NCBI GenBank assembly: GCA_009193035.1
Contig: SWDT01000565.1
Span: 1-39,849, forward strand
Origin: Halicephalobus mephisto
Lineage: Eukaryota; Nematoda; Chromadorea; Rhabditida; Panagrolaimidae
Reading direction: 5' to 3'
DNA length: 39,849 nucleotides
The first letter of the stretch is position 1. Every line of letters begins with the position of its first letter. A program made the translations under genes and the position numbers. Shown piece after piece: positions 32,274 through 39,849 of the stretch. The notes below the pieces were generated by a model that was not told where the DNA came from, searched no databases, and saw only the letters and a program-made list of their open reading frames with translations.

Positions 32274-33173
32274 TCAGATGTTCTCCAGAACCATCTTTTT
32301 GTGCACTTCTGTGTGTTCAACGATCTGGAATGACTTTGGATTTATTTTTTTGAGTTTTTAGGAAAACCGATAGAAGAGAGGACAGTAGTTTTTTGTATTT
32401 TGAGTGATAGTGGAAAGTTACACCGATCTATCCCAGCATCAGAAATTAAACAAAACCACTGCATTTCGAAATCAACTAAGTCCCAAATTGTTAATTTTAT
32501 GTTAATTAATTATAAAAACCAACTCACATCGCAGAATTCTTGGAAACTGATTTTGCCGTCTCCGTCTTTGTCGTGGAAAAGAATCGTTTTGTCCACAATT
32601 TGCTGCAACTGAGTATCTTTGAGGTTATTGCCGACCATCATCTTCAGTACCTAAAAATGAAAATTGAACAAACTTCCGCGTAAAAAAGGGAAAATTACTT
32701 GAAACAATTCACCGTTGGAGATGTACCCATCTCTGTCCATGTCGTAGATCCGGAAAGCGACTAAAAACAAAATTATCGATATCCGATAACAGATACCACT
32801 TACATTTTAATTTTATATTTTTGTCGCCTTTGACGCTGAATTGAGATATGCCTTGGATAAATTCTGAAAATTAAGGTGAAATTGATATATGAAAGCCGAA
32901 ACTAGTACCTCTAAAATCGACTTCGCCGTTTCCGTCCTCGTCAAATATATCGATTACTCGCTGAACTAAGGGATTCTGCTGCAATTCTGGCAATGACATG
33001 AATTCATCAACACTAAGACTCCCAGATCCGTCGATATCCAGTTTTTTGAACCGCCGAGCTAGCCTCCGGAGCTCGTAAGCGTCGAAATTCGAACACATTT
33101 CCATCGGCAACGATGTTTCGTTTCCCTGAAACCGGAAAAAAAGTTCATATAAAAATCCCAAAAAACCAACCAT
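32274..33173 (-). CDS. Calcineurin regulatory subunit B, 171 residues
   Basis: Six minus-strand exons: 33171-33173 (the ATG alone), 32909-33125, 32804-32863, 32699-32760, 32528-32650, 32274-32324; phases agree. The protein begins [12 protein letters not shown], with Gly2 placed for N-myristoylation. It has four intact EF-hands with loops [36 protein letters not shown] and [12 protein letters not shown]. The proximal tail is [16 protein letters not shown]. Calcineurin B binds the catalytic A subunit and makes the Ca2+/calmodulin-activated phosphatase (PP2B). A 45-base first intron directly after the start codon is notable. One certain and one weak alternative last exon lie downstream at 31431 and 31824. 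Confidence 0.95.
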
Positions 33174-33504
33174 TTTATTCTAAAATTAATATCAATCAAT
33201 AAATGCAGAAATTAGAAATATTCAGAATCAGAAGCAACGCGAAAACTTCTTGAAACCGAAAAAACAGAAAGCGTTGTAAAGACTGCTGACAAAATTGGTT
33301 CTTTTTAGTGGCAAGTCCGTTAGTCAAAGCAACAGGACTATGAATGTCTGTCCGTCACACCAGTAAAATCGATGCTGCAACTTGCAAGCCCTCTGGCATT
33401 CTCGAGTCCATAAATTTTTCATCCCACACCTTGGATTAATCTCTTGCTTTGTAGTTCTGGTTCATGAAGACGGAAAATCATATTATCATGGGAATTAAAA
33501 ATCA

Positions 33505-33825
33505 ATTTTTTACGAAATGGTCCTGACACGAATTTGTAAATTTTTAAGGATTTTCAGAATTTTTGAGTTTCGGAAGATTCTGGAAGTTTCGAAAGCATCC
33601 AAAACAGTTTCGGAAAATTTCATAAAAGTTTGAATTGGTAAAAATAAAAATCCTCACGAAATGGTCCTGACACGAATTTGTAAATTTTTCGAAAATTGTA
33701 GAATTTTTGAGTTTCGGAAGGTTCTGGAAGTTTCGAAAGCATCCAAAACAGTTTCGGAAAATTTCATAAAAGTTTGAATTGGTAAAAATAAAAATCCTCA
33801 CAAAATGGTCCTGACACGAATTCCT
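33505..33825. repeat. 144-bp tandem repeat, 2.2 copies, nearly identical
   Basis: The text from GAAATGGTCCTGACACGAAT through TTTCGAAAGCATCCAAAACA to AATTGGTAAAAATAAAAATC repeats with a 144-base period (anchors near 33515, 33659 and 33803). The high identity suggests recent duplication. It lies upstream of cnb-1. Confidence 0.85.
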
Positions 33826-33896
33826 AGAACTTGTTAGGAACCACAGTAATCTACATGGTAATTTTAATTTTGTTTGACAGTTTTGTGATTTTATAG

Positions 33897-34039
33897 GATT
33901 CCATAATCCATATCTTGAAGAAGTACCGTATTTGAGACCTCCTAGATTAGGGTGCAGAGGACACAAGAACCCCTATTTGCCCTCGGGAGCTTCTATAAAC
34001 CAGAATACCGTATCCCATTTTATCAAAATTGACATTTAG
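33897..34039 (+). CDS. Candidate isolated coding exon, unrecognised (weak)
   Basis: After a TGATTTTATAG acceptor, one plus-strand frame reads a protein-like, low-AT stretch (FHNPYLEEVPYLRPPRLGCR, then GHKNPYLPSGASINQN) and ends at TAG 34037-34039. It would be a last exon entered in phase 1. I could not find its upstream exon, because 33300-33890 is mostly repeats. It may be a small secreted peptide gene, a gene fragment, or non-coding conserved sequence. Confidence 0.25.
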
Positions 34040-34350
34040 AGTTGGAAGACAAAATTTTAGTTTTTCGTGTTGAGATACGACTTTTTAAAATTCTAATTTT
34101 TCGTGTTGAGATACGAATTTTTAAAATTTTAATTTTTCGTGTTGAGATACGACTTTTGAAAATTCTAATTTTTCGCGTTGAGATACGACTTACAAATTAT
34201 GTTTTAATTCGAGAAATCCCAATATTTTCGAATTACTAACTTAATTTAAACGAATTTTTAAAAAAATCTATAACTTTTGTCTTAACACAAAAAATCGAAA
34301 TTTTAATTTTGAATTCTGATTGTTAATTTTGATAAAATGGAGCACTGATG
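34040..34350. repeat. Dispersed repeat copy B, with an exact 36-bp tandem array at 34061-34204
   Basis: TTTTTCGTGTTGAGATACGA occurs at 34061, 34097, 34133 and 34169, exactly 36 bases apart, with only a few changes between units. Because 36 is a multiple of three the array is open in frame, but it is not a credible gene. The flank to 34350 matches the intron segment 26690-27035 of the P450 gene. Confidence 0.75.
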
Positions 34351-34545
34351 GATATTGCATGGATAACATAAGATAAAAAACTCATCGTAGGCGGACTGCT
34401 TTGGTTTCGAAAACGAGAAAAACCATTACAAATCAGAATCCGGGTCAGATAACTTCTGAAAAAACAAAACACGTTTTAATTCAAAAAAGTAGTCTTGAAT
34501 CCGGGTTTTGTTGCTTTTTCGAAGATGATATCGACCGTAACAAAG

Positions 34546-34553
34546 TATAAAAG
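34546..34553 (+). promoter_or_regulatory. TATA box of the Arg/His-rich peptide gene
   Basis: TATAAAAG lies 61 bases before the ATG at 34607, with transcription expected to start near 34575. A strong TATA box is typical of highly expressed or inducible secreted-peptide genes, and it contrasts with the acceptor-like starts of the other genes here. Confidence 0.7.
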
Positions 34554-34606
34554 GATCTGCGGATCTTCATTCAACATCGGATTCTGAAATCGTCCAATTC
34601 TGAAAC

Positions 34607-34933
34607 ATGAGAGTTTTGGTTCTTTTTGTTCTCTTCTTCGCCTTCTTGCTCGCCGTCTCGGCCTTGGAACAACCCGAAGGCGAACTCCAAGTCGCTCAAC
34701 AAGCCCTGTCCCCTCAGGAAATCATCGTAAGTTAAATATAAAGTTTAATTTTGTTAATCGATCCCCTTCAGCCTGAGGACGAGGTCATCAGAGAGGCAAG
34801 AGCTGCTCGTCGTCACAGAAGACGCCACAGAAGACGCCACGGAAGACGCCATGGAAGACGCCACGGAAGACGCCGCGGACGTCGTGGAGGTCGTCGTCAC
34901 CACAGAGGACGTCGTTACCACAGACGCGGTTAA
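34607..34933 (+). CDS. Secreted Arg/His/Gly-rich cationic peptide precursor, 93 residues
   Basis: Two exons: 34607-34726 and 34772-34933, phase 0, with a 45-base intron. The precursor has three parts: a signal peptide (MRVLVLFVLFFAFLLAVSA), an acidic spacer of about 33 residues (LEQPEGELQVAQQALSPQE, then PEDEVIREARAA), and a 41-residue tail of only Arg (24), His (8), Gly (8) and Tyr (1), with units RRRH and GRRH repeated. The tail is coded by a 12-base unit close to AGACGCCACGGA. A signal peptide, acidic pro-part and strongly basic mature part is the usual layout of antimicrobial peptide precursors. The final Gly could be an amidation donor. An extracellular antimicrobial or metal-binding role is inference; I recognise no family. 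AATAAA at 34984-34989 ends the gene. Confidence 0.85.
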
Positions 34934-34983
34934 GTATCTTTAAACTGGACTCTTCCACAAGTGCAATTCGTTTAAATTGATAC

Positions 34984-34989
34984 AATAAA
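34984..34989 (+). promoter_or_regulatory. Polyadenylation signal of the Arg/His-rich peptide gene
   Basis: AATAAA, 50 bases past the stop. Together with the TATA box it delimits a compact transcript of about 430 bases. Confidence 0.75.
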
Positions 34990-35089
34990 GTTGTATTTTA
35001 AAATTACATGTTTTCAAAAACAGAAACAGAAAAATTAAAACCTAAAAATCACTTCTACCTCATCTTCAAATTTTCTGAGTAATTATTCA

Positions 35090-36005
35090 GAATCTGCAAT
35101 TCAATTTTATATAATATTACTGTAGAACAAGAAAGTAGGATAAAAGTGAGGAATTTCATATATGAAAGTCAAAAGTTGATAGAAAATTTCCTTATTCACT
35201 TTCTCGGCTTCGAATCATCCATTTTAGGATTCTCCGTTTCTGGCCTAAATTTTGTTAATTTTAGTAGTTAGACGCATTTTAACTTTCTACAATATTAGCA
35301 TTAGATAAATTTACGAGTTTTCATATATCAAAATTAAAAATTAGGGTAGAATTTTTTGAGTTCATTTTTTAAATTTAGAATTATCCATTTTAGGATTCTC
35401 CGTTTCCGGCTTAAATTTCATTTATTTTAATTTTTTCTTTTCATAACTAGATGCATTTTACTCTTCTAAAGTAGAAGAACTAAAAAGTATGCAAAAGTGT
35501 ATATGTGAAAATTTAAACAAATTTTTTTATTTGATTATCCACTTTAGGATCTTTCGTTTTCGTTGATTTTTATCTATTTCAGTAATTTTTCGAATTTGAA
35601 TGTAATTATGCTTTTTTGTAGAAAAATAAGCCGAAAATATGCAAAATTTTATACAAGAATTAAAAATTAGGATAAAAGTTTTTGAGTTCATTTTTCAAAT
35701 TTAGAATCGCCCATTTTAGGGTTCTCCGTTTTCGGCCTAAATTTCGTTAATTTTAATTCTTTCTTTTTATAATTAGATGGATTTCAACTTTCTACAATAT
35801 TAGGAGTATATAAATTTATGAATTTTGATATATGAAAGTTAAAATTTACAAAGGAATTTTATCTATTCATTCAGATTTTGATTGCCTATTTTTGGATATT
35901 TTGCTTTTGGATTAAATCTTATCTATTTCAGTAATCAGATTCACTCTGACTGTTCTAAAGTAGGAGAATTAGACAAAAGCGACAAATTTCATATACGAAA
36001 ACTTC
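35090..36005. repeat. Degenerate tandem repeat, about 165-bp unit, 5 copies
   Basis: The core TCCATTTTAGGATTCTCCGT, followed by TTCCGGCCTAAATTT, occurs near 35218, 35384, 35536, 35709 and 35885 (spacing 150-176). Each unit also holds ATTTCATATATGAAA-like and CTACAATATTAG-like words. The array fills the space between the peptide gene and the smg gene; 36005-36339 beyond it is T-rich with no supported gene. Confidence 0.7.
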
Positions 36006-36363
36006 GGTACATGGTTCATTTTTTACGTCTATTTTAAGTTACGAAATTCACGTTAAAAGTTTTCTTGTTAGGAACCTTTCTTACAGTAAATATCCCAGAA
36101 GTTTCAGCTTGGATTGCTTAGATTTACAAAATTCGTCTTTTCAATGGATGATTAATTTTTTTTCCTTTTTTATTTTTTATTTTTTTTGGTTTCGAAACGA
36201 AGCAAGTTTTTTAAATTTTTTTGGAAATTTTCAAGCGCGCCGTTTGGTTTTGGCGAAACGTCACGAACTACTGTCATCATCAATGTTGAAGAACTTTTGC
36301 TTTCTTTTTTATTGTTTTTTTATTTTTTGTTTTTTATAGATTGCGCGAGGAATCGTTGGTGCA

Positions 36364-38912
36364 ATGCAAAGTGGCCCTCATGGCCATTTGCCAGCTGATG
36401 CCTTTGCTTCTCTTGCTCGATTGAGGGTCAAGGAACCAGCCAGACGCGCTAAACTTGCCATTGACGATTTCCGCAATAAGCCGACTCTTATTGGATTAAA
36501 TGATGCTGTTCTTTTTACGTAAGTTTATATGTAATTAGCAATTGATATATTAGCTTTTCAGATGTGATCTCATCAAGCGGGTATCTGAAGTCGCGAATGA
36601 GAATCTTGCTTGTACATTCAACACGGATATATTGCTGATGATGATTGATTCCGTCCATAAGATTGTTGATTTAGCTAAGGTTCCTGCGGTGGCTGATTCT
36701 CTTGGAAAAAGCAGTGTCATCAGTATTCTGGAGAAGTTTTCTAGCTTGACGGATAAGATGATGGACGACCTGAAGTCCGCCGATGTTGTTCCAAATTGGG
36801 TCCATGAGTCCTCCTTGGAGAACTTGAGAGATGCTTTTCTCGTTCGTAACTGCCAAATCAGGGGGAAATTGACACCGGTAAGGAATCCATATATGGAATT
36901 TAACTTTGTAGTTTTCAGGAAGAAAAAATGGCCCATTATTTCTTGTTTCTACTCAAGGGAGACTTACTTCGGTACAAATTCAACCTCCAGAATGAACCTT
37001 ATATCGGTGTTTCCAAGGCTTATTGGTCGTCGTACTGCTTCGCTCCTGAACACGGCAATCTTCTGAAGTTACTGGCAATTGTGGCGTTGAACAGAGACAG
37101 AGCTGACTTTCTCGGGCAGATATTCTACATCACTCGTGCTCTCTCCGCTGGAAAACCCTTCGAAGCCTGTACGGAGAATCTGACAGCGGCGTTAGGCTCA
37201 ATTACCGACAAAATGGTCAAGTCTGACTACGCCAAGTATTACAAGTTCTTCGAAAATCCGTCAGTCTACGATAGTCAAGGACTTCTTGCTTCTAACATTG
37301 ACTCCACTCAACCGACGATTTTCTTTTTCATCGATCAACTCGGTCTGCATACTGTTGACCCTAGATGGAAAAGGAATATATCTCGTTTGACGAAACCTGC
37401 ATTAAGAAGGATGACTTTCGACACTTTTCTGCACTTGATGAACATGACTATCCACAAATTGTCTCATGAAATTACCTGGAATACTGCAAACATGTTCATT
37501 TGCTTCTTCCAGCACATGCTAGAAGACGGGTTTATACTCGGAAAAGAAGTTGTTCAGTTGGTGACAGTATACCTCTATGCTCTGTCAAAACGTGTATCTG
37601 ATACTGGTGATGAGACGTACATGACTGTTGTGCAAACTTTTGTAACGATTATTGGATTATTGTTGGCGAAATTTTACGAAACTTTATTGGAGATTGGAGA
37701 CAAGGGTTTTGATGGAGCTGAAAAACAGATCAATGTTGTTTTGCCTGCACTTGTGGTTATTATTGCTCATTGGCCGAAACTTGTTAGAACTCTTCCTGAT
37801 CAATTGATGCCAATGGTGTCTTATTATTATGATTATAGTTCTATTCGTGCGAAAATTTCAAGACTTGGATCAACGTTGACGGATTATTTGAGTGTTTTTC
37901 GGGTGAATGTTAAAGTTTTACCATTTGAAAGTAAGAGTTTTTTTAACTTTATGTGATTGGACGAATTTTCAGCTCAAGAAAATGATGCGGTGGTTTTTCC
38001 GGAACATATATATGCAACACTTTCAAATCGTCTAGCAACTGAAATTAGTGCTTTTAAACTTGAGAATGGAGCGGAAAGTGGAGATTCATTGACTTTTAAA
38101 ACATTTCTTATAAGAGCATCATTGATTATTAATTTTATGTTTAATTTGGCTGAAAAACAATTTTTCGGCCTTGGTACTGATCTCTCTTTACTTCATATTC
38201 CAATTTTATCTACCTTTGAGGTTTGTTTAATTGTTTGTTTTTAATTAACCCTGGAAGTTTTTAGTTGTATCTTGCCCCATCACTTTCAAAAACGTCGTAC
38301 TTTGCAGTTTATCCGGAATTTATTGTGATTGATACAAATACGGTTATTGATGAATATCAAAAAATTGGAGATATTGCTACTAGTAATATTGGCTCTTTTA
38401 AAATTGTCCTTACGACTGTTGGTAAGTCATTTTAATGTGATTTCCGAAAGGATTTATAATATTTTTTAGTTATGATGGAATTGTTAAGTATTTCTCGAGA
38501 TGAAAATCGAAAATCAGAAGAAACAAGATCAGCTGCAAATAGTGCATTGGTACTTATTAATCGTTTGATTGATAGTCAATGCCCGAGATTGCAACTCTAT
38601 AATTACTATGGAGAAAGGAAATTTGATACAGATTTTTCGACTAGAGATGTTGTTGGACTTGGAAGTGAATTGGACATGTCAAGAAGAAAGGACAATAATG
38701 ATGACCATATTGCGAAAATTTGTGTGAAATTAGAAACACTTCTGAAAACTGAATCAAGTGGATTTCAATCGGAAAATATCAAAATTAAGAAAGCAGTTTT
38801 AATTACAGAAGACAAGATTTTAAGGATCAATGCAAGATCATTAGATCTGGTTTGTTGCTCATTTACTGATTTTTACAAATGGTTTGAAAATTGCCAAACT
38901 CCAGAACATTAA
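36364..38912 (+). CDS. EST1/SMG-family nonsense-mediated decay factor with PIN domain, most like SMG-6, 776 residues
   Basis: Six exons with agreeing phases: 36364-36518, 36562-36877, 36919-37930, 37973-38220, 38265-38421, 38470-38912. I chose the ATG at 36364 because a TTTTTTATAG acceptor ends at 36339 right after an in-frame stop. Residues ~158-330 form the 14-3-3-like/TPR domain of EST1/SMG5/6/7 (LLKGDLLRYK; APEHGNLLKLLAIVALNRD; PFEACTENL). Residues ~598-776 form a PIN domain with acidic positions kept: IDTNT (D600), NNDD (D707/D708) and TED (D744). SMG-6 is the endonuclease that cuts mRNAs near premature stops; SMG-5 has a PIN domain that lacks most of these acids, hence the SMG-6 call. 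At 776 residues it is much shorter than vertebrate SMG6, mostly at the N-terminus. Confidence 0.8.
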
Positions 38913-38977
38913 TGAGATTGGTATGTTTTTTACCTATTGATAGATTTACTGGTATATGTAATTTATAATTGATGAAT

Positions 38978-39849
38978 CTACCAAATAGAACAGCGTTCTT
39001 GAGGGTTCATGTAGGAGGTTTTAGAACATTGGAAAGCTTGAGCGAATTCGGGGACGTTTCTGAGGGTTCCGATCACCCTGAATCTACTCGGGGTATGGAC
39101 GTCGGTTTGGAGGTTTTGTTGGATGGCTCCTTTTGTTTCACTACCGCACCAGAAGGAGGCAAAAGATAGGAAGAATAATTGATCGTCGTTGAACATGGGG
39201 GCTTTTGCTAATCTGTATTGGGGTCCTGGTTGTTTTTTGTAAGCTTTGTAAGCGGCTTTGATTCCAGCAAGATCAGCAATGTTTTCATTGATAGTTTGGT
39301 TACCATTGACGCATCCGATATCTGGATAACAGTAATTGTTGAATTGATTAATAAGACAGTTACAATGATTATTGAAAGATTGTCGAGAAGAATTTGTCCA
39401 CCAATTTGATTCATTGCCATAGGCATCGTAATTTGCACCGTTTTTGTCGAGACCATGAGAAGCTTCGTGACCGAATACTGAACCAGCTCCGCCGAAATTA
39501 ACGGCATCTGGATAATCAAGACCAAAAAATGGATTTTGTAGTTCACCAAGAGGACATGTGAGGATGTTCGTCTCGGCGGAATACCAAGCATCAGTTCCTA
39601 ATGGTGTTCCGGGGAATTCTCTTTTGCCTAAGGACATCCCGATTTCTGTCAATTGTTTTCTAACTGCCCATCCTCTTAGCATGAGATTTAGGGATATGAA
39701 AGAAGCAGAAGGTATTTTTAGGTCTTTGTAATATAATTGTTGAGCAGTTTTGTTGAGGACCCAATCGGGATAAGCCACGAATGCATCCATTAACTTGACC
39801 TTCTGGAGAGCTGCATTCTTGGTCTGGTCATCCATCCAAGTTGAAGTCG
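38978..39849 (-). CDS. Neprilysin-like M13 zinc metallopeptidase, C-terminal part (runs off the window)
   Basis: One open minus-strand exon of about 290 codons runs from the window edge to TAG at 38978-38980. It starts inside the protein (TSTWMDDQTK). It has the zinc motif HEASH (39455-39469, HExxH), the third ligand region ENIADLAG, the signature WWTNSSRQSF, conserved WCG, TDVHTPSRFRVIGTLRN, and the C-terminal CSIW typical of M13 enzymes. Neprilysins are usually type II membrane or secreted enzymes that cleave short peptides outside the cell. The substrate-binding NA(F/Y)Y position reads DAWYS, so the usual Asn is Asp here. The N-terminal two thirds, including any membrane anchor, lie beyond the window. 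The gene converges on smg with only 65 bases between stops. Confidence 0.93.
   Translation of the reverse strand, partial: TSTWMDDQTKNAALQKVKLMDAFVAYPDWVLNKTAQQLYYKDLKIPSASFISLNLMLRGWAVRKQLTEIGMSLGKREFPGTPLGTDAWYSAETNILTCPLGELQNPFFGLDYPDAVNFGGAGSVFGHEASHGLDKNGANYDAYGNESNWWTNSSRQSFNNHCNCLINQFNNYCYPDIGCVNGNQTINENIADLAGIKAAYKAYKKQPGPQYRLAKAPMFNDDQLFFLSFASFWCGSETKGAIQQNLQTDVHTPSRFRVIGTLRNVPEFAQAFQCSKTSYMNPQERCSIW

Noticed and set aside
33544..33966. 140-codon minus-strand frame with an internal repeat
   Set aside because: Created by the 144-bp tandem repeat (a multiple of three); not protein-like otherwise.
34042..34239. Plus-strand frame with a repeated 12-residue unit
   Set aside because: A by-product of the exact 36-bp DNA repeat.
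1..39849. CRISPR arrays, rRNA, tRNA, bacterial operators or terminators
   Set aside because: Nothing of the kind was recognised by eye; spliced genes show this is eukaryotic DNA. A tRNA scan could not be run, so a tRNA cannot be fully excluded.

Overview
This window looks like nuclear DNA of a rhabditid nematode (Caenorhabditis or a close relative). Genes have many exons with short AT-rich introns, GTAAGT-type donors and TTTCAG-type acceptors. Several start codons lie just after an acceptor-like site, as expected for spliced-leader trans-splicing. A sorting nexin 6 gene and a GCK-3/OSR1 kinase gene sit head to tail 345 bases apart; from memory this pair is also adjacent on C. elegans chromosome V. 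Exon structures below were rebuilt by hand from splice signals, reading phase and domain continuity, without transcripts.

Layout. 1-3.9 kb: AT-rich, no well supported gene, one doubtful minus-strand two-exon candidate. 4-16 kb: a very large secreted matrix protein (1,975 residues, 12 exons) alternating 13 Kunitz domains with lustrin-type cysteine-rich modules, architecture like moulting factor MLT-11, with a second possible 5' end and signal peptide at 3961. A 777-bp foldback element begins 3 bases after its stop codon. 16.8-19.6 kb: degenerate spacer with a small inverted-repeat element. 19.6-20.7 kb: an unrecognised 190-residue protein. 20.8-22.0 kb: a minus-strand SMIM12-like membrane protein among three decayed copies. 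22.2-26.0 kb: snx-6 and gck-3, probably an operon. 26.2-30.9 kb (minus): a complete CYP4-type cytochrome P450. 31.4-33.2 kb (minus): calcineurin B (cnb-1) with up to three in-phase candidate last exons. 34.5-35.0 kb: a secreted precursor of an Arg/His/Gly-only cationic peptide, the most unusual gene here. 35.1-36.0 kb: degenerate tandem repeats. 36.4-38.9 kb: an EST1/SMG-type nonsense-mediated decay factor with a PIN domain, most like SMG-6. 38.98 kb to the window end (minus): the C-terminal part of an M13 neprilysin metallopeptidase, cut by the window edge.

The genes do not form one pathway. Supported links are the snx-6/gck-3 operon, tail-to-tail packing of gck-3 with the P450 and of smg with neprilysin, and the module duplications inside the Kunitz gene. 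The most interesting signals are the Arg/His peptide, the alternative calcineurin B tails, the uniform loss of one disulfide in all 13 Kunitz domains, the SMIM12 array, and the foldback element that probably forms much of the Kunitz 3'UTR.
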